In this document: piece after piece, positions 1-7,421 of the stretch
How the letters are laid out: every line of letters begins with the position of its first letter
Numbering within the stretch: the first letter of the stretch is position 1
Assembly: GCA_021372695.1 (NCBI GenBank)
Contig: JAJFTY010000092.1
Span: 1 to 13,383 of the forward strand
Direction of reading: 5' to 3'
DNA length: 13,383 nt
Origin: Deltaproteobacteria bacterium
GTDB taxonomy: Bacteria > Desulfobacterota > Syntrophia > Syntrophales > UBA5619
Made by a program: the position numbers and the translations under genes
The notes under the pieces: generated by a model
Told to the model about the DNA's origin: nothing
What the model saw: the letters and a program-made list of their open reading frames with translations, nothing else
Databases searched by the model: none

Positions 1-10
1 AGTCCGTGAA

Positions 11-77
11 GCCTCACCGGCTTGGTTGAGCCTAGGCATGAAGGAGAGCCTTCATCGGCTTGGAGCGGGCTTGAGGC
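11..77 (+). promoter_or_regulatory. Candidate structured RNA leader upstream of the kinase-like gene
   Basis: The segment folds into nested elements. An outer stem pairs GCCTCA (11-16) with TGAGGC (72-77). An inner hairpin pairs ATGAAGG (38-44) with CCTTCAT (49-55) around the tetraloop AGAG. The element AGCC (29-32) can pair either with GGCT at 19-22 or with GGCT at 57-60, so two exclusive folds are possible. The octamer CGGCTTGG occurs twice (18-25 and 56-63). It ends 76 bases before the start codon of the kinase-like gene. I do not recognise a known riboswitch class. It could be a cis-regulatory RNA, the remains of an upstream element cut by the window edge, or chance. No clear promoter was seen in 1-153. 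Confidence 0.3.
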
Positions 78-144
78 AGCAAATAGAACCCGGATTCCAC
101 GCACCGTGACGATAGAACCCCTTTTGTATCGCTTATCAACGTTT

Positions 145-150
145 GGAGGA
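145..150 (+). promoter_or_regulatory. Ribosome binding site that fixes the kinase-like start
   Basis: GGAGGA lies three bases before the ATG at 154. The same reading frame is open back to a TTG at 22, but that stretch has no ribosome binding site and its translation does not resemble the family's N-terminus. The ATG at 154 gives the expected beta-strand start MAILSIS. Confidence 0.7.
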
Positions 151-153
151 GTT

Positions 154-996
154 ATGGCAATCCTGTCCATCTCAAGCAAATACAGAACCGGAGCACTGGA
201 AATTGGTCACGAGTTACAAAAAATTCTCGGCTACAAATTTATCAGGCTGGGGGGACGGGGAGGTTTGCTCCACGAGGCAAAACGGATTGGGCAGCAGATG
301 AAGCTGTATGGCGCGAAAGACGGTGAGGCTTCGATGGAATGCTGGGGTGGGAATGAATTCATCTCCTTCATGGGCTTGGTTCAGAGCGTCATTTTCGATC
401 ACGCGGCGAAAGATAATGTGATCATTCTCTCCCGAGCCGGCAATTATCTCCTAAAGGGTATCCCACATGCGCTCGGGATCCGTATTATGGCCCCCGCGGA
501 ATACCGGATTGAGCGGCTCATGGAAAAGGAAGGGGTGAGCCACGAAACGGCCAGGCTCCTTGTGAAGCAGGCTGATCGGGAGATCGACTGCACTATTTAT
601 CAACTCTTCGGCAAAGGTTGGGATGACCCGGAGGCTTACGAAATGGCATTCGATATTCGCACTCAGAGGCATGAAGAAATCATTGAGATTGTGAGGAATC
701 TCCTGATATCCAAGGACACCTTGAAGACAGCGGAATCTCGGGACCTCCTGCGGTTGAAGGCTCTTGCCGCGAGGGTCAAGGCAAAGGTTGCTGCAAATCA
801 AGGTTTCTACGCCTCAACGCTGGATATGGAGATCAAGGGAAATGGCATCCTCCTCCGGGGCATAGTCTGCGGAAAGGTCGAGCAGAAGAAAATCGAAAGA
901 GAGGCGCGGGAAATTGCAGGCACCGTGCCCCTGATCTGTGAGCTGAATTGTCAGACCCTCAAGAAGAAGAAAACACTGCCACTAGTGGAGGGATGA
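154..996 (+). CDS. Cytidylate-kinase-like protein with BON-like C-terminal domain
   Basis: 280 aa, cytosolic, no signal peptide or membrane segment. Residues 1-185 follow the cytidylate kinase-like fold: start MAILSIS, a helix after the P-loop position, SRAGNYLL at 93-100, EYRIERL at 116-122, then GKGWDDPEAYEM at 153-164. Residues about 221-266 look like a BON-type alpha/beta domain, with alternating strands around GILLRGIV followed by a helix rich in K and E. The nucleotide-binding features are poor. The place of the usual GSGG P-loop reads YRTGA (10-14), and the LID region, normally DRER..., reads DREIDCTIY with the second Arg lost. The usual YDLxxNT reads YEMAFDI. It may therefore be a pseudokinase or use a different substrate; real catalysis is unproven. 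It overlaps the next small ORF by ATGA. Its GC content is well below that of the metal genes. Confidence 0.75.
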   Translation: MAILSISSKYRTGALEIGHELQKILGYKFIRLGGRGGLLHEAKRIGQQMKLYGAKDGEASMECWGGNEFISFMGLVQSVIFDHAAKDNVIILSRAGNYLLKGIPHALGIRIMAPAEYRIERLMEKEGVSHETARLLVKQADREIDCTIYQLFGKGWDDPEAYEMAFDIRTQRHEEIIEIVRNLLISKDTLKTAESRDLLRLKALAARVKAKVAANQGFYASTLDMEIKGNGILLRGIVCGKVEQKKIEREAREIAGTVPLICELNCQTLKKKKTLPLVEG

Positions 997-1130
997 CAGT
1001 CATTCTCCCAGGTGCGATAACCTTTGACAAAGGTGGCCTTATCTTCACTTATGACGAAGCCAAATCAGCACCAGAAATTGAATCAGCGACTTTCTACGAA
1101 GCCGTTACAAGGCTGACAGAGGGAGGCTAG
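993..1130 (+). CDS. Small hypothetical protein, 45 aa, coupled to the kinase-like gene
   Basis: The ATG at 993 overlaps the kinase-like stop codon as ATGA, a typical arrangement for translational coupling. The sequence GGAGGG directly precedes the ATG, which is closer than an ideal ribosome binding site, so re-initiation by the terminating ribosome is the more likely route. The product starts MTVILPGAITFDKGG and ends RLTEGG. It is acidic, with an alternating hydrophobic N-terminal half that could form beta strands and a C-terminal half that could be helical. It has no signal peptide, cysteines or membrane segment. I recognise no family. The frame also extends upstream to a TTG at 948 within the kinase-like gene, but ATG with the stop overlap is the better start. 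It could be an unselected open frame. Confidence 0.4.
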   Translation: MTVILPGAITFDKGGLIFTYDEAKSAPEIESATFYEAVTRLTEGG

Positions 1131-1156
1131 TCGTTCCTGATATCCCCCAGGCCCCC

Positions 1157-4100
1157 TCAAGCCAGCTTCTCCCTTGGCAGCTCCCCTTCGCCGGCGGGAT
1201 GGCGGGTCAGCCCCCGCCCCTTCCAGATCCGGTAGATCGCCGGGTAGATGACGAGCTCCAGGATCGTTGAGGTGATGACGCCACCCACCATCGGGGCCGC
1301 GATCCGCTTCATGATGTCCGCGCCCGCCCCGTGGCTGAACATGATCGGGATCAGCCCGGCCAGGATCACGGAGACCGTCATGATCTTCGGCCGGATCCGT
1401 TTTACGGCGCCGTGCATGATGCTCTCCTCGAGATCCGCCACCGTCTTCATCCGCCCCTTCTTCACCCACTCGTCGTGGGCCAGGTCGAGGTAGAGGAGCA
1501 TGACCACCCCCGTCTCCGCGTCGAGGCCGGCGAGCGCGATGATCCCCACCCAGACGGCGATGCTCATGTTGTAGTTGAGCAGGTAGAGGAACCAGAAGGA
1601 GCCGACGAGCGAAAAGGGGACGGCCAGGAGCACGATCGTGGTCTTGATGGCCGACTTCGTGTTGAAGTAGAGCAGGATCACGATGATGAAAAGCGTGAGC
1701 GGGATGACGAGCTTCAGCCGCTCGTGGGTCCGGACGAGGTTCTCGTACTCGCCGCTCCATTCGAGCCGGTACCCTTCGGGGATCTTGAGATCCGCCACCT
1801 TTGCCTTGGCTTCGGTCACGTACCCGCCGAAGTCCCTGCCCGAGAAGTCCACGTAGACGTAGGCGGCGAGCAACCCCTCCTCGCTCTTGATCGAGGTCGG
1901 CCCCTTGACGATCCGCACGTCGGCCAGCTCGCCCAGGGGAACCTGGAGGATGTTCCGGGCCGCCGACATCCCGGCGGATGCCGGAGCGGGCGCCGGCTGC
2001 GACCCCGGCATCATGACCGGCACCAGGATCCGCTTGATCGATTCCGGGTCGTTCCTGAGCTCGCGCGGGTAGCGGACGTTCACGGGATAGCGGCCCCGCC
2101 CCTCCACCGTGGTCGTGACATTCTCGCCGCCGATCGCCGAGGTGACCAGCTCCTGGACGTCGTCGACGTTCAGTCCGTAGCGGGCCGCCCGGTCGCGCCG
2201 GACCACGATGTCCAGGAAGTAGCCGGTCGTCACCCGTTCGGCGTAGACGCTCCGCGTCCCCGGCACGCCCTTGAGCCGCTCCTCCAGCGCGATGCCGATC
2301 TTTTCGATCTCATTCAGGTCCGGCCCCATCACCTTGATCCCGACCGGGGTCCGGATCCCCGTGGAGAGCATGTCGATCCGCGCCTTTATGGGCATCGTGA
2401 AGGAGTTGGAGACGCCGGGAATGGTGAGGGCGTCGTTGAGCTCGTTCTTCAGGTCCTCCACGGTCAGCCCGGGCCGCCACTCCGCCTCGGGCTTCAGGTT
2501 GATCACCGTTTCGAACATCTCGAGCGGCGCCGGATCGGTGGCCGTCTCGGCCCGGCCCGCCTTGCCGAACACCTGGGCCACCTCGGGCACCTTCTTGATG
2601 ATCCGGTCCTGGAGATTGAGCAGCCTTCCCGCCTCGCCGATCGAGGCCGCCGGAACCGTGACCGGCATGTAGAAGAGGGACCCTTCATAGAGCGGTGGCA
2701 TGAACTCCGACCCCAGCTTCATGAACGGGTAGAACGTCACCGCCAGGATGACGAGCGCGAGCACGATCACGCTCTTCCGGAAGCGCAGGGCGAGATGGGC
2801 CACCGGGCCGTAGAGGCGGTGGAGGAGCCAGCTGATCGGGTTTTTCTCCTCGGGCCGGATCTTCCCGCGGATGAAGAGGGTCATCAGGACCGGGGTGAGC
2901 GTTACCGCCAGGAACGAGGAGAAGAGCATGGCGAAGGTCTTCGTGTAGGCGAGCGGCTTGAAGAGCCTGCCCGCCTGGGCTTCCAGCGTGAAGACCGGCA
3001 GGAACCCGACCGTGATGACGAGAAGCGAGAAGAAGAGCGAGGGCCCCACCTCCTTCGCCGCATCGATGATCACCTCCGTCCGTCCCCCCGGACGGCCTGC
3101 CGCCTCCCACGCCTCGAGTTTCTTGTGGGCGTTCTCCACCATGATGATCGAGGCGTCGACCATGGCCCCGATCGCGATCGCGATCCCGCTCAGGCTCATG
3201 ATGTTGGAGGTCACCCCGAGGTAGAGCATGCAGATGAACGACAGGATGATCGCGACCGGGAGCGTCAGGATCACCACGAGCGCCGACGGAAGGTGGAACA
3301 AAAAGACGATGCAGACGACGCTGACGGCGATCGAGAGCTTGAGGATCTCCTCCTTCAGCGTGTCGATCGCCCGGCCGATCAGCTCGGTGCGGTCGTAGGT
3401 GACAACGACCTTCACCCCTTTGGGAAGGCTCGGCTCGATGTCGCGCTTCAGCCGTTCCTTGACCCGTTCGATCACGGAAAGGACATTCTCCCCGAAGCGG
3501 ACGATGACGATGCCGGCCACGACTTCCCCTCGGCCGTCCAGGTCCGCGATCCCCCGCCGGATCTCGGGTCCGAGCTGAATCCGGGCCACCTCCTTCAGGT
3601 AGATCGGGGTCCCGTTCGGGCTCGCCCCCACGGCGATCTCCTGCAGGTCCCGGAGGCTCTTGATGTACCCCCGGCCGCGGACCATGTACTCGACGCCGGA
3701 GAGTTCGACCACCCGCCCCTCCACATCGCGGTTGCTCTTGCGCACCGCCTCCACAACCTTCTGGATCGGGATGTTGAAACCGGAGAGGCGCACCGGATCG
3801 ACCGTGATCTGGTACTGCTTGACGAAGCCGCCGAGGCTCGCCACCTGGGAGACCCCGGGCACGCTTTCGATCGCGAGCTTGAGGTTGTAATCCTGGAGCG
3901 ACCGGAGCTGCGCGAGATCATACTTTCCCGTCTCGTCGACGAGGGCGTAGGAGAACCCCCAGCCGAGGCTCGTGGCGTCGGGACCGAGGGTCGGATTCAC
4001 CTCGGCGGGAAGTTTGTTCCTCACCGCCTGCAGGTATTCGAGGATCCGGCTCCTGGCCCAGTAGATGTCCGTTCCCTCTTCGAAGATCACGTAGATGAAC

Positions 4101-4372
4101 GAACTCCCGAGGAACGAGAAGCCGCGGACCGCCTGGACCTTCGGCGCGGCCAAGAGCGTCGACGTGATCGGGTAGGTCACCTGGTCTTCGATCAGGTCCG
4201 GGCTCCGGCCAAGCCACTCCGTGTAGATGATCACCTGGGTATCGCTCAGGTCGGGCAGGGCGTCGAGGGGGGTGTGTTTCAACGCCCAGATGCCCCAGAC
4301 GAGCGACCCCAGGATGAGCAGGAAGACGAGGAAGCGGTTTTGGGCGCTGAATGCGATCAGTTTTGCGATCAT
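1157..4372 (-). CDS. cusA: CusA-type heavy-metal RND efflux pump (Cu+/Ag+)
   Basis: 1071 aa, about the usual family length. It is the inner-membrane proton-driven subunit that exports monovalent copper or silver through a CusCBA channel. There is one N-terminal membrane helix (about 13-30), a large periplasmic loop, helices 4-6 around 340-500, a second periplasmic loop (about 555-880) and helices from 885 to 1045. The three periplasmic metal-binding methionines of the Cus type are all present: M569 (LFYM), M619 (APLEM) and M668 (ARIDM). Proton-relay residues are D406 (GAMVDAS), E953 (DAETGVV) and K996 (RPKIM). These point to the Cu/Ag subgroup rather than CzcA for zinc/cobalt. An Ala/Pro/Met-rich insertion at about 787-805 is absent from E. 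coli CusA as I recall it. The start is one base after the cusB stop, with AGGGG upstream, so translation is probably coupled. It is the last gene of the operon and converges on the plus-strand genes; no clear terminator was seen in the 26 bases between them. Confidence 0.95.
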   Translation of the reverse strand: MIAKLIAFSAQNRFLVFLLILGSLVWGIWALKHTPLDALPDLSDTQVIIYTEWLGRSPDLIEDQVTYPITSTLLAAPKVQAVRGFSFLGSSFIYVIFEEGTDIYWARSRILEYLQAVRNKLPAEVNPTLGPDATSLGWGFSYALVDETGKYDLAQLRSLQDYNLKLAIESVPGVSQVASLGGFVKQYQITVDPVRLSGFNIPIQKVVEAVRKSNRDVEGRVVELSGVEYMVRGRGYIKSLRDLQEIAVGASPNGTPIYLKEVARIQLGPEIRRGIADLDGRGEVVAGIVIVRFGENVLSVIERVKERLKRDIEPSLPKGVKVVVTYDRTELIGRAIDTLKEEILKLSIAVSVVCIVFLFHLPSALVVILTLPVAIILSFICMLYLGVTSNIMSLSGIAIAIGAMVDASIIMVENAHKKLEAWEAAGRPGGRTEVIIDAAKEVGPSLFFSLLVITVGFLPVFTLEAQAGRLFKPLAYTKTFAMLFSSFLAVTLTPVLMTLFIRGKIRPEEKNPISWLLHRLYGPVAHLALRFRKSVIVLALVILAVTFYPFMKLGSEFMPPLYEGSLFYMPVTVPAASIGEAGRLLNLQDRIIKKVPEVAQVFGKAGRAETATDPAPLEMFETVINLKPEAEWRPGLTVEDLKNELNDALTIPGVSNSFTMPIKARIDMLSTGIRTPVGIKVMGPDLNEIEKIGIALEERLKGVPGTRSVYAERVTTGYFLDIVVRRDRAARYGLNVDDVQELVTSAIGGENVTTTVEGRGRYPVNVRYPRELRNDPESIKRILVPVMMPGSQPAPAPASAGMSAARNILQVPLGELADVRIVKGPTSIKSEEGLLAAYVYVDFSGRDFGGYVTEAKAKVADLKIPEGYRLEWSGEYENLVRTHERLKLVIPLTLFIIVILLYFNTKSAIKTTIVLLAVPFSLVGSFWFLYLLNYNMSIAVWVGIIALAGLDAETGVVMLLYLDLAHDEWVKKGRMKTVADLEESIMHGAVKRIRPKIMTVSVILAGLIPIMFSHGAGADIMKRIAAPMVGGVITSTILELVIYPAIYRIWKGRGLTRHPAGEGELPREKLA

Positions 4373-4373
4373 T

Positions 4374-5672
4374 CTACCGCCCCTTGAGCGGCCGCACCCC
4401 GCGGAGCTGGGCCTCGGAGTCGACCAGGAAGGCGGCGGACGCGGCCACTTTTTCCCCGGCCTTGAGCCCCCGGATCACCTCCCGGTACCCCTCGTTCCGC
4501 GCCCCGAGCGCCACCTCGCGCGGCTCGAAGTTGCCCTCGCCGCGGTCCACATAGACGATCTGCCGGACGCCCGTGTCGATCACCGCATCGTCGGGAACGG
4601 TCAGCTTCCTGCCCAAGTTTATCCTGATCTCCACCTCGGTGTACATCTGAGGCATGAGGTTCCCGGGGTTGGAAATGTTGAAGCGCACCTTGGCCGTCCG
4701 CGTGTCTCCGGCGAGGGAAGGGTTGATGAAATCGATCCGGGAGCGGAATTCCTTTCCCGGAGATGCCGTGAGCGTGATGATCGCCTCCTCCCCGGGGCGG
4801 ACCAGCGGCAGGTCCTGTTCGTAAACGTCGGCAATCACCCAGAGCGATTCGAGATCGGCCACGTCGAAGAGCTTCTCCCCCGGCATCACCTTCATCCCCT
4901 GCACCGCCATCTTCTGGGCGACATAGCCGTCGACGGGGCTGTAGAGCGTGAGCGTCCGCACAGGCTCGCCGGTTTCGGCGATCTTCCGGATCTGCTCGTC
5001 CGTGATGTCCCAGAGCTTCAGCCGCTCCCGGGCGGCTGCGGCGAGCGCGGCCGCATCCCGGGCGACCATCTTGTCTGTGACGCTCGGGGCGTCCGGTTTC
5101 GGCTCGCGGCTCCACTTGAGGAGCTGGAGGTATTCCCGCTGCGTCGACAGGAGCTCCGGGCTGTAGAGATCGGCCAGGGGCTCCCCTTTTTTCACCGGGC
5201 GGCCGGTGTAGTCCACGTAGAGCTTTTCGATCCATCCCTCGAATTTGGCATTGACGGTCCGGAAGCGGCGCTCGTCATACTCCACCCGCCCGACGGTCCG
5301 GATCGTCCGGCGAAGGGCGCGAACGGACACGGCGACGCTCTTCATCCCGATCATCGGCTGCCGGTCCGAGGGGATCTCCACGGTCGGCGCTGCCTCGGCC
5401 GGCGCCTGCTTCGCGCCCGCCGGCGGCTTGGCTTCCATTCCCGGCATGCCGGCCATCTCCGCCGTCTGCTTCTCTGCCGGGGCCGCGGCCGGGGCTCCGC
5501 CGCCATGGCCGGCATGTCCGGTTGCGGAAGGGGACTCCCGCCCCGCAAGCGCACTCACCTTTTCGCGGACCCTGTCCGTGATGCCGCCGGGGTTCATATA
5601 GAACCCGATGCCCAGCAGGATCAAAACACCGGCCGCAACCGCGATGCCGATGATCGTCCCTCGATTCTTCAT
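4374..5672 (-). CDS. cusB: CusB-type periplasmic membrane fusion protein
   Basis: 432 aa. It is the adaptor that joins the RND pump to the outer-membrane channel and, in the Cus family, passes metal to the pump. Visible order: an uncleaved signal anchor (7-24); a low-complexity linker (about 45-97) with H53 and H56 in GHAGH and a Met run MAGMPGM (73-79); first barrel-sandwich half (142-174, KFEGWIEKLYV); a helical hairpin with QREYLQLL (178-235); second sandwich half (243-274, LYSPVDGYV); beta-barrel (about 276-350); and membrane-proximal domain (355-430). There is no lipobox Cys. The classic E. coli CusB methionines near the N-terminus are not directly alignable, but the Met/His linker could serve the same purpose. 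It starts 14 bases after the stop of the outer-membrane factor and ends one base before cusA. Confidence 0.92.
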   Translation of the reverse strand: MKNRGTIIGIAVAAGVLILLGIGFYMNPGGITDRVREKVSALAGRESPSATGHAGHGGGAPAAAPAEKQTAEMAGMPGMEAKPPAGAKQAPAEAAPTVEIPSDRQPMIGMKSVAVSVRALRRTIRTVGRVEYDERRFRTVNAKFEGWIEKLYVDYTGRPVKKGEPLADLYSPELLSTQREYLQLLKWSREPKPDAPSVTDKMVARDAAALAAAARERLKLWDITDEQIRKIAETGEPVRTLTLYSPVDGYVAQKMAVQGMKVMPGEKLFDVADLESLWVIADVYEQDLPLVRPGEEAIITLTASPGKEFRSRIDFINPSLAGDTRTAKVRFNISNPGNLMPQMYTEVEIRINLGRKLTVPDDAVIDTGVRQIVYVDRGEGNFEPREVALGARNEGYREVIRGLKAGEKVAASAAFLVDSEAQLRGVRPLKGR

Positions 5673-5686
5673 GGTTGTGTCCCCAG

Positions 5687-6964
5687 TTATTTCCCCGGCA
5701 GCGCCGGTTCCGTCAATGCCTCGATCCTGGCCACAGCCTTGGCCCGTTCCGTCAATTGCCCCTGGTAGAGCAGGTCGTAGTCCAGGTAGGATTTGAGCCG
5801 GGTGATCACCGTCAGGACGTCGCTCTTCCCGGTGCCGTAGCCGGAAAGGGCCAGGTCGAAGTCCTGCGATGCCTTGGGAATCAGAGCATTCCGATAGAGG
5901 GCCATCAGGTTCTCCGCGGCCCGGAACATCGACAGGTTGTCCCGGACGCCCGATGCGGTCATGATCCTTACCGCCTCCAGCTCGTGCTTAGCGCCCTCGA
6001 CCGCGGCCTGGGCTTCGCGGACGGCCGGCTCCTGCTTCGTCTTGTAGAAGATGGGGACGTTGACCGTGGTGGTCACGCTCCACATGTTGGAGAACTCGCC
6101 CGGCCGCTGCTGCAGGCTCCCCATCAGCGTGAAATCGGGATAGTACTCCCGCTTCAACATCTCGACCCGGGCCTCGGCGGCCGCGACCATCCTCTCCCGG
6201 TTTTTGATCTCCGGCGAGCGTCCGTAGGCTTTCTGAATCAACTCCGCCTCGTCCGGCAGGTAGGTGTCGAGCGGAACCGGCTTCGGCCGGCCGAACGCCG
6301 CGGGCTTCTCGCGCCCGATCGTGAGGCTGAGCATCGCTTCGAGCGACTGGATCTTCTGTTTGAGCATCGTCTCCCGCTCCCGGAGCATGTACTTCTCCGT
6401 CTGCGCCATGACGGCATCCGCCTGCGACGCCGTGCCCGAGGCGTAGCGGGAGAGCGCCGCCTCCTCGATCTGCGCGAAGAGGGCGTTCCTCTCCGCGATG
6501 AGATCCAGGCTCCGATAGATCAGGGCAAGGTCGTAATAGAGCTCCTTGACCCGCGCGGCCACCCGCAGACGGAGCGCCTCATGGGCCTCCCGCGCCCCTT
6601 CGGCGTCGGCCTTGGCCATGGCCTCCTTCAGGCCGCGTTTCCCGAAAAAGGGGAAGGTCTGGGAGACGGAATACATCCACTGGGCGTCCGGTGAATCCCC
6701 GTAGTTGTACCGGGTCAGGCCTTCGTTCTGGTATCCGACGCTGACCATGGGATCGGGAAGCCCCCAGGCCTGGGTGATCCGGAAATCCGCGGCGGCGATC
6801 CGGGCCTCGGCGACCCGGATCTCCCGGTTGTTCGCGAGCGCCTCCGCGATCAAAGGTTCGAGGGCCTGCGTCTCGGCCGCCGCAACAGGGTGGACCGCCC
6901 CCAACAGGGCCGCAAGGACCACCCCGGCCAGGCCCCCAAGCTTCCACCAGTGCCTGATCATCAT
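5687..6964 (-). CDS. cusC: Outer-membrane efflux factor, TolC/CusC type
   Basis: 425 aa. It is predicted to form the trimeric channel across the outer membrane that completes the pump. Residues 1-30 are a Sec signal peptide ending VAAA. The mature part shows two tandem repeats of the OEP family, with long helices (about 33-65, 110-215, 238-275, 310-360, 375-415) and strand regions around 73-105 and 278-308. Unlike E. coli CusC there is no lipobox cysteine, so it is probably not lipid-anchored. The frame is open further upstream, but that extension overlaps the preceding gene and is Arg/Glu-rich with no protein-like pattern. The ATG at 6964 has GAGG nine bases before it and directly precedes the signal peptide; the adjacent ATG at 6961 is an alternative. 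The gene lies 11 bases after the SHOCT gene. The exact symbol is inferred from context. Confidence 0.9.
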   Translation of the reverse strand: MMIRHWWKLGGLAGVVLAALLGAVHPVAAAETQALEPLIAEALANNREIRVAEARIAAADFRITQAWGLPDPMVSVGYQNEGLTRYNYGDSPDAQWMYSVSQTFPFFGKRGLKEAMAKADAEGAREAHEALRLRVAARVKELYYDLALIYRSLDLIAERNALFAQIEEAALSRYASGTASQADAVMAQTEKYMLRERETMLKQKIQSLEAMLSLTIGREKPAAFGRPKPVPLDTYLPDEAELIQKAYGRSPEIKNRERMVAAAEARVEMLKREYYPDFTLMGSLQQRPGEFSNMWSVTTTVNVPIFYKTKQEPAVREAQAAVEGAKHELEAVRIMTASGVRDNLSMFRAAENLMALYRNALIPKASQDFDLALSGYGTGKSDVLTVITRLKSYLDYDLLYQGQLTERAKAVARIEALTEPALPGK

Positions 6965-6975
6965 CGTGGAAAACC

Positions 6976-7299
6976 TCAGCTCTCCAAGTCCTTCTTCATG
7001 CTGTCGAACTGCTCCTTCGTGATCTCTCCGGCGGCGTAGCGCCGCTTCAGGATCTCGACCGGACTCTCTTTCGGCAAGGCGCCGCGATCCCTGGCGCCGC
7101 CGCCTTTCGTCAGCCACCAGATGACTGCCGCGACCAGAATAACCAACAGGATCATCCCCATGAACATGCCTCCTCCGGGGAACATCATCGGCCCCCAGCC
7201 TCCTTCACCCCACCCGCCGGGCCCGCAGCCTTGCCAGCCGCAGGCGGAGATCAGGAGAACCGTGGCTGAGGCCCCGGTCAACACCAACCCTCTCTTCAT
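6976..7299 (-). CDS. SHOCT-domain lipoprotein with one membrane helix
   Basis: 107 aa. Residues 1-20 are a lipoprotein signal with lipobox ISAC and the lipidated Cys at 20. A Gly/Trp-rich stretch follows (21-48, with GGWGEGGWG and a second Cys at 25), then a strongly hydrophobic helix (about 49-63). The C-terminal 28 residues form a SHOCT (short C-terminal) domain beginning PVEILKRRYAAGEITKEQF. SHOCT domains are common at the ends of small membrane proteins; their role is usually unknown. The start at 7299 has AGAGGA six bases upstream; an earlier in-frame start at 7326 is less likely because it would bury the signal peptide. The gene sits between the YtkA-like and outer-membrane factor genes, 11 bases from the latter, so it belongs to the efflux operon. 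A role in metal handling or pump assembly is inference from position only. Confidence 0.8.
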   Translation of the reverse strand: MKRGLVLTGASATVLLISACGWQGCGPGGWGEGGWGPMMFPGGGMFMGMILLVILVAAVIWWLTKGGGARDRGALPKESPVEILKRRYAAGEITKEQFDSMKKDLES

Positions 7300-7421
7300 C
7301 GTTATCCTCTTTCCCAGCCTTCGCACCGGGCCATGACCCGTGCATCAGGCACCTTCGCCGGGCGGGGCCGCACGGCGTGCTGCCCGTCGAGCAGCAGGCC
7401 GGCGCGGCTCCCCGGGTCACC

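Noticed and set aside
1331..4387. Long open frame on the plus strand opposite cusA
   Set aside because: It mirrors the codon structure of a clear CusA gene, and its translation is a low-complexity run of Asp, Arg, His and Pro, typical of antisense frames in GC-rich genes.
4227..5768. Long plus-strand frame opposite cusB
   Set aside because: It overlaps cusA, cusB and cusC ends and has no recognisable domain; cusB on the other strand is unambiguous.
6965..7117. N-terminal extension of the outer-membrane factor
   Set aside because: It overlaps the SHOCT gene, would place a signal peptide after residue 50 and is Arg/Glu-rich without family similarity.
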